Part shown: positions 12,201 to 25,331 of the stretch, one piece after another
Layout of the letters: each line of letters opens with the position of its first letter
Numbering within the stretch: position 1 is the stretch's first letter
From: Euwallacea fornicatus
Taxonomy: Eukaryota; Arthropoda; Insecta; Coleoptera; Curculionidae
Length of the DNA stretch: 64,000 nt
Direction of reading: 5' to 3'
NCBI RefSeq assembly: GCF_040115645.1
Contig: NW_027096029.1
Location: forward strand, 310,001 to 374,000
The notes under the pieces: model-generated
The model's input: the letters and a program-made list of their open reading frames with translations, nothing else
The model's database searches: none
Told to the model about the DNA's origin: nothing
Position numbers and translations under genes: made by a program

Positions 12201-13540
12201 AAACAAACTCCAAGTTTCTTAAACGAAGTGTCAAATTAATCAGCTCGTCGAGATCTTTGAGATGTCACAACAAATCATGATTGCATCTTGTTGCATTTCC
12301 AAGAAAAATAGTACTTTATGTGCTCAAACACACAACTTTCGTAACATTTCAAACTTCGAAGCTCGGTAACTTCGGCAAATGATCACCAAATTTCTTAAAC
12401 AAAGTGTCAAATTAATCACCTCCACGAGATTTTTGAGACGTTACAACAAATCATGATTGCATCTTGTTGCATTTCCAAGACAAATAGTACTTTATATGTT
12501 CAAACACACAACTTTTGTAACATTTCAAATTTCGAAGCTCGATAACTTCGGCAAACAAACTTCAAGTTTCTTAAACGAGGTGTCAAATTAATCACCTCCA
12601 CGAGATTTTTGAGACGTCACAACAAATCATGATTGCATCTTGTTGCATTTCCGAGACAAATAGTACTTTATATGTTCAAACACACAACTTTTGTAACATT
12701 TCAAACTTCGAAGCTCGATAACTTCGTCAAACAAACTTCAAGTTTCTTAAACGAGGTGTAAAATTAATCAGTTCGTCGAGATCTTTGAGACGTCACAACA
12801 AATCATGATTGCATCTTGTTGCATTTCCAAGAAAAATAGTACTTTATGTGCTCAAACACACAACTTTTGTAACATTTCAAACTTCGAAGCTCGATAACTT
12901 CGGCAAACAAACTCCAAGTTTCTTAAACGAGGTGTCAAATTAATCAGCTCGTCGAGATCTTTGAGACGTCACAACAAATGATAATTGCATCTTGTTGCAT
13001 TTCCAAGAAAAATAGTACTTTATGTGCTCAAACACACAACTTTCGTAACATTTCAAACTTGGAAGCTCGTTAACTTCAACAAATGATCACCAAGTTTCTT
13101 AAACGAAGTGTCAAATTAATCAGCTCGTCGAGATCTTTGAGATGTCACAACAAATGATAATTGCATCTTGTTGCATTTCCAAGAAAAATAGTACTTTATG
13201 TGCTCAAACACACAACTTTCGTAACATTTCAAACTTCGAAGCTCGTTAACTTCGACAAATGATCACCAAGTTTCTTAAACGAAGTGTCAAATTAATCAGC
13301 TCGTCGAGATCTTTGAGACGTCACAACAAATCATGATTGCATCTTGTTGCATTTCCAAGAAAAATAGTACTTTATGTGCTCAAACACACAACTTTTGTAA
13401 CATTTCAAACTTCGAAGCTCGATAACTTCGGCAAACAAACTCCAAGTTTCTTAAACGATGTGTCAAATTAATCAGCTCGTCGAGATCTTTGAGACGTCAC
13501 AACAAATCATGATTGCATCTTGTTGCATTTCCAAGAAAAA
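9290..13540. repeat. 11-monomer HOR (1,936 bp), about 2.2 copies
   Basis: About 2.25 kb at 9,290-11,600 recur at 11,226-13,536. The shift is fixed by 'aaacgataatt' (9,981 and 11,917 in its context), 'gattacatc' (9,641 and 11,577), 'ttccgagac' (10,711 and 12,647) and 'cttggaag..cttcaac' (11,121 and 13,057). One difference is 'cagttcgtcg' near 12,770 where the earlier copy has 'cagctcgtcg'. The unit includes a recognisable cassette: a monomer with 'aaacaaagtg', then 'gacgttacaac', then two 'gacaaatagtactttatatgt' monomers. Confidence 0.9.
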
Positions 13541-14950
13541 TAGTACTTTATGTGCTCAAACACAGAACATTTGTAACATTTCAAATTTCGAAGCTCGATA
13601 ACTTCAGCAAACAAACTCCAAGTTTCTTAAACGAAGTGTCAAATTAATCAGCTCGTCGAGATCTTTGAGATGTCACAACAAATCATGATTGCATCTTGTT
13701 GCATTTCCAAGAAAAATAGTACTTTATGTGCTCAAACACACAACTTTCGTAACATTTCAAACTTCGAAGCTCGGTAACTTCGGCAAATGATCACCAAATT
13801 TCTTAAACAAAGTGTCAAATTAATCACCTCCACGAGATTTTTGAGACGTTACAACAAATCATGATTGCATCTTGTTGCATTTCCAAGACAAATAGTACTT
13901 TATATGTTCAAACACACAACTTTTGTAACATTTCAAATTTCGAAGCTCGATAACTTCGGCAAACAAACTTCAAGTTTCTTAAACGAGGTGTCAAATTAAT
14001 CACCTCCACGAGATTTTTGAGACGTCACAACAAATCATGATTGCATCTTGTTGCATTTCCGAGACAAATAGTACTTTATATGTTCAAACACACAACTTTT
14101 GTAACATTTCAAACTTCGAAGCTCGATAACTTCGTCAAACAAACTTCAAGTTTCTTAAACGAGGTGTAAAATTAATCAGCTCGTCGAGATCTTTGAGACG
14201 TCACAACAAATCATGATTGCATCTTGTTGCATTTCCAAGAAAAATAGTACTTTATGTGCTCAAACACACAACTTTTGTAACATTTCAAACTTCGAAGCTC
14301 GATAACTTCGGCAAACAAACTCCAAGTTTCTTAAACGAGGTGTCAAATTAATCAGCTCGTCGAGATCTTTGAGACGTCACAACAAATGATAATTGCATCT
14401 TGTTGCATTTCCAAGAAAAATAGTACTTTATGTGCTCAAACACACAACTTTCGTAACATTTCAAACTTGGAAGCTCGTTAACTTCAACAAATGATCACCA
14501 AGTTTCTTAAACGAAGTGTCAAATTAATCAGCTCGTCGAGATCTTTGAGATGTCACAACAAATGATAATTGCATCTTGTTGCATTTCCAAGAAAAATAGT
14601 ACTTTATGTGCTCAAACACACAACTTTCGTAACATTTCAAACTTCGAAGCTCGTTAACTTCGACAAATGATCACCAAGTTTCTTAAACGAAGTGTCAAAT
14701 TAATCAGCTCGTCGAGATCTTTGAGACGTCACAACAAATCATGATTGCATCTTGTTGCATTTCCAAGAAAAATAGTACTTTATGTGCTCAAACACACAAC
14801 TTTTGTAACATTTCAAACTTCGAAGCTCGATAACTTCGGCAAACAAACTCCAAGTTTCTTAAACGATGTGTCAAATTAATCAGCTCGTCGAGATCTTTGA
14901 GACGTCACAACAAATCATGATTGCATCTTGTTGCATTTCCAAGAAAAATA
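12240..14950. repeat. 8-monomer derivative of the 11-mer (1,408-bp shift)
   Basis: After 13,540 the 11-mer skips three monomers and resumes, so later marks come 1,408 bp apart: 'ttccgagac' at 12,647 and 14,055, 'aaacaaagtg' at 12,399 and 13,807, 'cttggaag..cttcaac' at 13,057 and 14,465. Identity runs to about 14,950. Loss of exactly three monomers with no change of phase points to unequal exchange between aligned monomers. Confidence 0.88.
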
Positions 14951-16261
14951 GTACGTTATGTGCTCAAACACAGAACATTTGTACAATTTCGAATTTCGAA
15001 GCTCGATAACTTCGGCAAACAAACTTCAAGTTTCTTAAACGAAGTGTCAAATTAATCAGCTCCACAAGATCTTTGAGACGTCACAACAAATCATGATTGC
15101 ATCTTGTTGCATTTCCAAGAAAATTAGTACTTTATGTGCTCAAACACACAACTTTTGTAACATTTCAAACTTCGAAGCTCGATAACTTCGACAAATGATC
15201 ACCAAATTTCTTAAACGAAGTGTCAAATTAATCAGCTCGTCGAGATCTTTGAGATGTCACAACAAATGATAATTGCATCTTGTTGCATTTCCAAGAAAAA
15301 TAGTACTTTATGTGCTCAAACACACAACTTTCGTAACATTTCAAACTTCGAAGCTCGTTAACTTCGACAAATGATCACCAAGTTTCTTAAACGAAGTGTC
15401 AAATTAATCAGCTCGTCGAGATCTTTGAGATGTCACAACAAATGATAATTGCATCTTGTTGCATTTCCAAGAAAAATAGTACTTTATGTGCTCAAACACA
15501 CAACTTTCGTAACATTTCAAACTTCGAAGCTCGTTAACTTCGACAAATGATCACCAAGTTTCTTAAACGAAGTGTCAAATTAATCAGCTCGTCGAGATCT
15601 TTGAGACGTCACAACAAATCATGATTGCATCTTGTTGCATTTCCAAGAAAAATAGTACTTTATGTGCTCAAACACACAACTTTTGTAACATTTCAAACTT
15701 CGAAGCTCGATAACTTCGGCAAACAAACTCCAAGTTTCTTAAACGAAGTGTTAAATTAATCAGCTCCACGAGATCTTTGAGACGTCACAACAAATCATGA
15801 TTGCATCTTGTTGCATTTCCAAGAAAAATAGTACTTTATGTGCTCAAACACACAACTTTCGTAACATTTCAAACTTCGAAGCTCGGTAACTTCGGCAAAT
15901 GATCACCAAATTTCTTAAACAAAGTGTCAAATTAATCACCTCCACGAGATTTTTGAGACGTTACAACAAATCATGATTGCATCTTGTTGCATTTCCAAGA
16001 CAAATAGTACTTTATATGTTCAAACACACAACTTTTGTAACATTTCAAACTTCGAAGCTCGATAACTTCGTCAAACAAACTTCAAGTTTCTTAAACGATG
16101 TGTCAAATTAATCAGCTCGTCGAGATCTTTGAGACGTCACAACAAATCATGATTGCATCTTGTTGCATTTCCAAGAAAAATAGTACTTTATGTGCTCAAA
16201 CACAGAACATTTGTAACATTTCAAATTTCGAAGCTCGATAACTTCGGCAAACAAACTTCAA
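14951..16261. repeat. Mosaic satellite segment between HOR blocks
   Basis: Monomers here stay on the 176-bp grid but follow none of the neighbouring HORs for more than one to three units. The first (14,961) is a 'gtacaatttcg' type; the next has the private 'gaaaattagt'; then two similar gttaac/gacaaatg monomers occur in a row. Private substitutions include 'gtacgttatg' (14,951-14,960) and 'gtgttaaatt' near 15,748. It looks like a junction made of pieces from the 11-mer and the 15-mer families. Confidence 0.7.
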
Positions 16262-18304
16262 GTTTCTTAAACGAGGTGTCAAATTAATCAGCTCGTCGAG
16301 ATCTTTGAGACGTCACAACAAATGATAATTGCATCTTGTTGCATTTCCAAGAAAAATAGTACTTTATGTGCTCAAACACACAACTTTCGTAACATTTCAA
16401 ACTTGGAAGCTCGTTAACTTCGACAAATGATCACCAAGTTTCTTAAACGAAGTGTCAAATTAATCAGCTCGTCGAGATCTTTGAGATGTCACAACAAATG
16501 ATAATTGCATCTTGTTGCATTTCCAAGAAAAATAGTACTTTATGTGCTCAAACACACAACTTTCGTAACATTTCAAACTTGGAAGCTCGTTAACTTCGAC
16601 AAATGATCACCAAGTTTCTTAAACGAAGTGTCAAATTAATCAGCTCGTCGAGATCTTTGAGATGTCACAACAAATGATAATTGCATCTTGTTGCATTTCC
16701 AATAAAAATAGTACTTTATGTGCTCAAACACACAACTTTCGTAACATTTCAAACTTCGAAGCTCGTTAACTTCGACAAATGATCACCAAGTTTCTTAAAC
16801 GAAGTGTCAAATTAATCAGCTCGTCGAGATCTTTGAGACGTCACAACAAATCATGATTGCATCTTGTTGCATTTCCACGAAAAATAGTACTTTATGTGCT
16901 CAAACACACAACTTTTGTAACATTTCAAACTTCGAAGCTCGATAACTTCGGCAAACAAACTCCAAGTTTCTTAAACGAGGTGTCAAATTAATCAGCTCGT
17001 CGAGATCTTTGAGACGTCACAACAAATGATAATTGCATCTTGTTGCATTTCCAAGAAAAATAGTACTTTATGTGCTCAAACACACAACTTTCGTAACATT
17101 TCAAACTTGGAAGCTCGTTAACTTCGACAAATGATCACCAAGTTTCTTAAACGAAGTGTCAAATTAATCAGCTCGTCGATATCTTTGAGATGTCACAACA
17201 AATGATAATTGCATCTTGTTGCATTTCCAATAAAAATAGTACTTTATGTGCTCAAACACACAACTTTCGTAACATTTCAAACTTCGAAGCTCGTTAACTT
17301 CGACAAATGATCACCAAGTTTCTTAAACGAAGTGTCAAATTAATCAGCTCGTCGAGATCTTTGAGACGTCACAACAAATCATGATTGCATCTTGTTGCAT
17401 TTCCAAGAAAAATAGTACTTTATGTGCTCAAACACACAACTTTTGTAACATTTCAAACTTCGAAGCTCGATAACTTCGGCAAACAAACTCCAAGTTTCTT
17501 AAACGATGTGTCAAATTAATCAGCTCGTCGAGATCTTTGAGACGTCACAACAAATCATGATTACATCTTGTTGCATTTCCAAGAAAAATAGTACTTTATG
17601 TGCTCAAACACAGAACATTTGTACAATTTCGAATTTCGAAGCTCGATAACTTCGACAAACAAACTCCAAGTTTCTTAAACGAAGTGTCAAATTAATCAGC
17701 TCCACGAGATCTTTGAGACGTCACAACAAATCATGATTGCATCTTGTTGCATTTCCAAGAAAAATAGTACTTTATGTGCTCAAACACACAACTTTCGTAA
17801 CATTTCAAACTTCGAAGCTCGGTAACTTCGGCAAATGATCACCAAATTTCTTAAACAAAGTGTCAAATTAATCACCTCCACGAGATTTTTGAGACGTTAC
17901 AACAAATCATGATTGCATCTTGTTGCATTTCCAAGACAAATAGTACTTTATATGTTCAAACACACAACTTTTGTAACATTTAAAATTTCGAAGCTCGATA
18001 ACTTCGGCAAACAAACTTCAAGTTTCTTAAACGAGGTGTCAAATTAATCACCTCCACGAGATTTTTGAGACGTCACAACAAATCATGATTGCATCTTGTT
18101 GCATTTCCAAGACAAATAGTACTTTATATGTTCAAACACACAACTTTTGTAACATTTCAAACTTCGAAGCTCGATAACTTCGTCAAACAAACTTCAAGTT
18201 TCTTAAACGAGGTGTAAAATTAATCAGCTCGTCGAGATCTTTGAGACGTCACAACAAATCATGATTGCATCTTGTTGCATTTCCAAGAAAAATAGTACTT
18301 TATG

Positions 18305-18478
18305 TGCTCAAACACAACTTTCGTAACATTTCAAACTTCGAAACTCGTTAACTTCGACAAATGATCACCAAGTTTCTTAAACGAAGTGTCAAATTAATCA
18401 GCTCGTCGAGATCTTTGAGACGTCACAACAAATCATGATTGCATCTTGTTGCATTTCCAAGAAAAATAGTACTTTATG
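18305..18478. repeat. 174-bp monomer with 2-bp deletion (copy 1)
   Basis: The CA run of the monomer is one CA shorter: tgctcaaacacaac in place of tgctcaaacacacaac. Later monomer starts shift by -2. It also has the private 'gaaactcg' at 18,341. The same deletion recurs in the monomers at 20,943 and 25,158, always in the same HOR neighbourhood, so it is one CA-slippage event copied by block duplication. Confidence 0.95.
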
Positions 18479-20942
18479 TGCTCAAACACACAACTTTTGT
18501 AACATTTCAAACTTCGAAGCTCGATAACTTCGGCAAACAAACTCCAAGTTTCTTAAACGATGTGTCAAATTAATCAGCTCGTCGAGATCTTTGAGACGTC
18601 ACAACAAATCATGATTACATCTTGTTGCATTTCCAAGAAAAATAGTACTTTATGTGCTCAAACACAGAACATTTGTAACATTTCAAATTTCGAAGCTCGA
18701 TAACTTCGGCAAACAAACTTCAAGTTTCTTAAACGAGGTGTAAAATTAATCAGCTCGTCGAGATCTTTGAGACGTCACAACAAATCATGATTGCATCTTG
18801 TTGCATTTCCAAGAAAAATAGTACTTTATGTGCTCAAACACACAACTTTTGTAACATTTCAAACTTCGAATCTCGATAACTTCGGCAAACAAACTCCAAG
18901 TTTCTTAAACGAGGTGTCAAATTAATCAGCTCGTCGAGATCTTTGAGACGTCACAACAAATGATAATTGCATCTTGTTGCATTTCCAAGAAAAATAGTAC
19001 TTTATGTGCTCAAACACACAACTTTCGTAACATTTCAAACTTGGAAGCTCGTTAACTTCGACAAATGATCACCAAGTTTCTTAAACGAAGTGTCAAATTA
19101 ATCAGCTCGTCGAGATCTTTGAGATGTCACAACAAATGATAATTGCATCTTGTTGCATTTCCAAGAAAAATAGTACTTTATGTGCTCAAACACACAACTT
19201 TCGTAACATTTCAAACTTGGAAGCTCGTTAACTTCGACAAATGATCACCAAGTTTCTTAAACGAAGTGTCAAATTAATCAGCTCGTCGAGATCTTTGAGA
19301 TGTCACAACAAATGATAATTGCATCTTGTTGCATTTCCAATAAAAATAGTACTTTATGTGCTCAAACACACAACTTTCGTAACATTTCAAACTTCGAAGC
19401 TCGTTAACTTCGACAAATGATCACCAAGTTTCTTAAACGAAGTGTCAAATTAATCAGCTCGTCGAGATCTTTGAGACGTCACAACAAATCATGATTGCAT
19501 CTTGTTGCATTTCCACGAAAAATAGTACTTTATGTGCTCAAACACACAACTTTTGTAACATTTCAAACTTCGAAGCTCGATAACTTCGGCAAACAAACTC
19601 CAAGTTTCTTAAACGAGGTGTCAAATTAATCAGCTCGTCGAGATCTTTGAGACGTCACAACAAATGATAATTGCATCTTGTTGCATTTCCAAGAAAAATA
19701 GTACTTTATGTGCTCAAACACACAACTTTCGTAACATTTCAAACTTGGAAGCTCGTTAACTTCGACAAATGATCACCAAGTTTCTTAAACGAAGTGTCAA
19801 ATTAATCAGCTCGTCGATATCTTTGAGATGTCACAACAAATGATAATTGCATCTTGTTGCATTTCCAATAAAAATAGTACTTTATGTGCTCAAACACACA
19901 ACTTTCGTAACATTTCAAACTTCGAAGCTCGTTAACTTCGACAAATGATCACCAAGTTTCTTAAACGAAGTGTCAAATTAATCAGCTCGTCGAGATCTTT
20001 GAGACGTCACAACAAATCATGATTGCATCTTGTTGCATTTCCAAGAAAAATAGTACTTTATGTGCTCAAACACACAACTTTTGTAACATTTCAAACTTCG
20101 AAGCTCGATAACTTCGGCAAACAAACTCCAAGTTTCTTAAACGATGTGTCAAATTAATCAGCTCGTCGAGATCTTTGAGACGTCACAACAAATCATGATT
20201 ACATCTTGTTGCATTTCCAAGAAAAATAGTACTTTATGTGCTCAAACACAGAACATTTGTACAATTTCGAATTTCGAAGCTCGATAACTTCGACAAACAA
20301 ACTCCAAGTTTCTTAAACGAAGTGTCAAATTAATCAGCTCCACGAGATCTTTGAGACGTCACAACAAATCATGATTGCATCTTGTTGCATTTCCAAGAAA
20401 AATAGTACTTTATGTGCTCAAACACACAACTTTCGTAACATTTCAAACTTCGAAGCTCGGTAACTTCGGCAAATGATCACCAAATTTCTTAAACAAAGTG
20501 TCAAATTAATCACCTCCACGAGATTTTTGAGACGTTACAACAAATCATGATTGCATCTTGTTGCATTTCCAAGACAAATAGTACTTTATATGTTCAAACA
20601 CACAACTTTTGTAACATTTCAAATTTCGAAGCTCGATAACTTCGGCAAACAAACTTCAAGTTTCTTAAACGAGGTGTCAAATTAATCACCTCCACGAGAT
20701 TTTTGAGACGTCACAACAAATCATGATTGCATCTTGTTGCATTTCCAAGACAAATAGTACTTTATATGTTCAAACACACAACTTTTGTAACATTTCAAAC
20801 TTCGAAGCTCGATAACTTCGTCAAACAAACTTCAAGTTTCTTAAACGAGGTGTAAAATTAATCAGCTCGTCGAGATCTTTGAGACGTCACAACAAATCAT
20901 GATTGCATCTTGTTGCATTTCCAAGAAAAATAGTACTTTATG

Positions 20943-21116
20943 TGCTCAAACACAACTTTCGTAACATTTCAAACTTCGAAGCTCGTTAACTTCGACAAAT
21001 GATCACCAAGTTTCTTAAACGAAGTGTCAAATTAATCAGCTCGTCGAGATCTTTGAGACGTCACAACAAATCATGATTGCATCTTGTTGCATTTCCAAGA
21101 AAAATAGTACTTTATG
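20943..21116. repeat. 174-bp monomer with 2-bp deletion (copy 2)
   Basis: Same CA loss as the monomer at 18,305, lying 2,638 bp downstream in the second 15-mer copy. Cumulative register offset becomes -4. The monomer has the normal 'gaagctcg' where the first copy has 'gaaactcg', so that substitution arose after the duplication. Confidence 0.95.
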
Positions 21117-24100
21117 TGCTCAAACACACAACTTTTGTAACATTTCAAACTTCGAAGCTCGATAACTTCGGCAAACAAACTCCAAGTTTCTTAAACGATG
21201 TGTCAAATTAATCAGCTCGTCGAGATCTTTGAGACGTCACAACAAATCATGATTACATCTTGTTGCATTTCCAAGAAAAATAGTACTTTATGTGCTCAAA
21301 CACAGAACATTTGTAACATTTCAAATTTCGAAGCTCGATAACTTCGGCAAACAAACTTCAAGTTTCTTAAACGAGGTGTAAAATTAATCAGCTCGTCGAG
21401 ATCTTTGAGACGTCACAACAAATCATGATTGCATCTTGTTGCATTTCCAAGAAAAATAGTACTTTATGTGCTCAAACACACAACTTTTGTAACATTTCAA
21501 ACTTCGAAGCTCGATAACTTCGGCAAACAAACTCCAAGTTTCTTAAACGAGGTGTCAAATTAATCAGCTCGTCGAGATCTTTGAGACGTCACAACAAATG
21601 ATAATTGCATCTTGTTGCATTTCCAAGAAAAATAGTACTTTATGTGCTCAAACACAGAACATTTGTACAATTTCGAATTTCGAAGCTCGATAACTTCGAC
21701 AAACAAACTCCAAGTTTCTTAAACGAAGTGTCAAATTAATCAGCTCCACGAGATCTTTGAGACGTCACAACAAATCATGATTGCATCTTGTTGCATTTCC
21801 AAGAAAAATAGTACTTTATGTGCTCAAACACACAACTTTCGTAACATTTCAAACTTCGAAGCTCGGTAACTTCGGCAAATGATCACCAAATTTCTTAAAC
21901 AAAGTGTCAAATTAATCACCTCCACGAGATTTTTGAGACGTTACAACAAATCATGATTGCATCTTGTTGCATTTCCAAGACAAATAGTACTTTATATGTT
22001 CAAACACACAACTTTTGTAACATTTCAAATTTCGAAGCTCGATAACTTCGGCAAACAAACTTCAAGTTTCTTAAACGAGGTGTCAAATTAATCACCTCCA
22101 CGAGATTTTTGAGACGTCACAACAAATCATGATTGCATCTTGTTGCATTTCCAAGACAAATAGTACTTTATATGTTCAAACACACAACTTTTGTAACATT
22201 TCAAACTTCGAAGCTCGATAACTTCGTCAAACAAACTTCAAGTTTCTTAAACGAGGTGTAAAATTAATCAGCTCGTCGAGATCTTTGAGACGTCACAACA
22301 AATCATGATTGCATCTTGTTGCATTTCCAAGAAAAATAGTACTTTATGTGCTCAAACACACAACTTTTGTAACATTTCAAACTTCGAAGCTCGATAACTT
22401 CGGCAAACAAACTCCAAGTTTCTTAAACGAGGTGTCAAATTAATCAGCTCGTCGAGATCTTTGAGACGTCATAACAAATGATAATTGCATCTTGTTGCAT
22501 TTCCAAGAAAAATAGTACTTTATGTGCTCAAACACACAACTTTCGTAACATTTCAAACTTGGAAGCTCGTTAACTTCGACAAATGATCACCAAGTTTCTT
22601 AAACGAAGTGTCAAATTAATCAGCTCGTCGAGATCTTTGAGATGTCACAACAAATGATAATTGCATCTTGTTGCATTTCCAAGAAAAATAGTACTTTATG
22701 TGCTCAAACACACAACTTTCGTAACATTTCAAACTTCGAAGCTCGTTAACTTCGACAAATGATCACCAAGTTTCTTAAACGAAGTGTCAAATTAATCAGC
22801 TCGTCGAGATCTTTGAGACGTCACAACAAATCATGATTGCATCTTGTTGCATTTCCAAGAAAAATAGTACTTTATGTGCTCAAACACACAACTTTTGTAA
22901 CATTTCAAACTTCGAAGCTCGATAACTTCGGCAAACAAACTCCAAGTTTCTTAAACGATGTGTCAAATTAATCAGCTCGTCGAGATCTTTGAGACGTCAC
23001 AACAAATCATGATTACATCTTGTTGCATTTCCAAGAAAAATAGTACTTTATGTGCTCAAACACAGAACATTTGTAACATTTCAAATTTCGAAGCTCGATA
23101 ACTTCGGCAAACAAACTTCAAGTTTCTTAAACGAGGTGTAAAATTAATCAGCTCGTCGAGATCTTTGAGACGTCACAACAAATCATGATTGCATCTTGTT
23201 GCATTTCCAAGAAAAAGAGTACTTTATGTGCTCAAACACACAACTTTTGTAACATTTCAAACTTCGAAGCTCGATAACTTCGGCAAACAAACTCCAAGTT
23301 TCTTAAACGATGTGTCAAATTAATCAGCTCGTCGAGATCTTTGAGACGTCACAACAAATCATGATTACATCTTGTTGCATTTCCAAGAAAAATAGTACTT
23401 TATGTGCTCAAACACAGAACATTTGTAACATTTCAAATTTCGAAGCTCGATAACTTCGGCAAACAAACTTCAAGTTTCTTAAACGAGGTGTAAAATTAAT
23501 CAGCTCGTCGAGATCTTTGAGACGTCACAACAAATCATGATTACATCTTGTTGCATTTCCAAGAAAAATAGTACTTTATGTGCTCAAACACAGAACATTT
23601 GTAACATTTCAAATTTCGAAGCTCGATAACTTCGGCAAACAAACTTCAAGTTTCTTAAACGAGGTGTAAAATTAATCAGCTCGTCGAGATCTTTGAGACG
23701 TCACAACAAATCATGATTGCATCTTGTTGCATTTCCAAGAAAAATAGTACTTTATGTGCTCAAACACACAACTTTCGTAACATTTCAAACTTGGAAGCTC
23801 GTTAACTTCGACAAATGATCACCAAGTTTCTTAAACGAAGTGTCAAATTAATCAGCTCGTCGATATCTTTGAGATGTCACAACAAATGATAATTGCATCT
23901 TGTTGCATTTCCAATAAAAATAGTACTTTATGTGCTCAAACACACAACTTTCGTAACATTTCAAACTTCGAAGCTCGTTAACTTCGACAAATGATCACCA
24001 AGTTTCTTAAACGAAGTGTCAAATTAATCAGCTCGTCGAGATCTTTGAGACGTCACAACAAATCATGATTGCATCTTGTTGCATTTCCAAGAAAAATAGT

Positions 24101-24189
24101 ACTTTATGTGCTCAAACACACAACTTTTGTAACATTTCAAACTTCGAAGCTCGATAACTTCGGCAAACAAACTCCAAGTTTCTTAAACG

Positions 24190-24453
24190 ATGTGTCAAAT
24201 TAATCAGCTCGTCGAGATCTTTGAGACGTCACAACAAATCATGATTACATCTTGTTGCATTTCCAAGAAAAATAGTACTTTATGTGCTCAAACACAGAAC
24301 ATTTGTACAATTTCGAAGCTCGATAACTTCGACAAACAAACTCCAAGTTTCTTAAACGAAGTGTCAAATTAATCAGCTCCACGAGATCTTTGAGACGTCA
24401 CAACAAATCATGATTGCATCTTGTTGCATTTCCAAGAAAAATAGTACTTTATG
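24190..24453. repeat. 169-bp monomer with 7-bp deletion (from 24,285) and its accidental open frame
   Basis: In the monomer starting at 24,285 'gtacaatttcgaag' replaces 'gtacaatttcgaatttcgaag'. The intact subtype holds a tandem AATTTCG pair, and one copy has been lost. Cumulative offset becomes -11. The frame change lets an ATG at 24,190 read 60 codons to 24,372, the longest open frame in the window. It is made wholly of satellite sequence and is not supported as a gene. No other 'gtacaatttcg' monomer I checked has the deletion. Confidence 0.93.
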
Positions 24454-25157
24454 TGCTCAAACACACAACTTTCGTAACATTTCAAACTTCGAAGCTCGGT
24501 AACTTCGGCAAATGATCACCAAATTTCTTAAACAAAGTGTCAAATTAATCACCTCCACGAGATTTTTGAGACGTTACAACAAATCATGATTGCATCTTGT
24601 TGCATTTCCAAGACAAATAGTACTTTATATGTTCAAACACACAACTTTTGTAACATTTCAAATTTCGAAGCTCGATAACTTCGGCAAACAAACTTCAAGT
24701 TTCTTAAACGAGGTGTAAAATTAATCAGCTCGTCGAGATCTTTGAGACGTCACAACAAATCATGATTGCATCTTGTTGCATTTCCAAGAAAAATAGTACT
24801 TTATGTGCTCAAACACACAACTTTTGTAACATTTCAAACTTCGAAGCTCGATAACTTCGGCAAACAAACTCCAAGTTTCTTAAACGAGGTGTCAAATTAA
24901 TCAGCTCGTCGAGATCTTTGAGACGTCACAACAAATGATAATTGCATCTTGTTGCATTTCCAAGACAAATAGTACTTTATATGTTCAAACACACAACTTT
25001 TGTAACATTTCAAACTTCGAAGCTCGATAACTTCGTCAAACAAACTTCAAGTTTCTTAAACGAGGTGTAAAATTAATCAGCTCGTCGAGATCTTTGAGAC
25101 GTCACAACAAATCATGATTGCATCTTGTTGCATTTCCAAGAAAAATAGTACTTTATG

Positions 25158-25331
25158 TGCTCAAACACAACTTTCGTAACATTTCAAACTTCGAAGCTCG
25201 TTAACTTCGACAAATGATCACCAAGTTTCTTAAACGAAGTGTCAAATTAATCAGCTCGTCGAGATCTTTGAGACGTCACAACAAATCATGATTGCATCTT
25301 GTTGCATTTCCAAGAAAAATAGTACTTTATG
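25158..25331. repeat. 174-bp monomer with 2-bp deletion (copy 3)
   Basis: Third copy of the CA loss, 4,215 bp after the one at 20,943, inside the second 24-mer copy. Cumulative offset becomes -13 and stays there until 44,201, so no indel is present for about 19 kb, which includes the whole 46-mer region. Confidence 0.95.

Larger units (their letters stand above)
16262..21643. repeat. 15-monomer HOR (2,638 bp), two tandem copies
   Basis: Copy one is about 16,262-18,899 and copy two 18,900-21,537, with identity continuing to about 21,643. Shared rare marks include 'ccaataaaaa' (16,701 and 19,339; 17,229 and 19,867), 'ccacgaaaaa', 'gtcgatatc' and the 2-bp deletion in the monomers at 18,305 and 20,943. 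I noticed only three substitutions between copies: 17,982 (a/c), 18,343 (a/g) and 18,871 (t/g). The shift is 2,638 rather than 2,640 because of the deletion. Near-identity over 2.7 kb marks this as one of the youngest amplifications in the left half. Confidence 0.93.

Noticed and set aside
24190..24372. 60-codon open reading frame on the + strand
   Set aside because: It consists only of satellite sequence and stays open because the 7-bp deletion changes frame. The equivalent position in other monomers has no such frame, there is no conserved protein or coding signal, and stops close the frames elsewhere.
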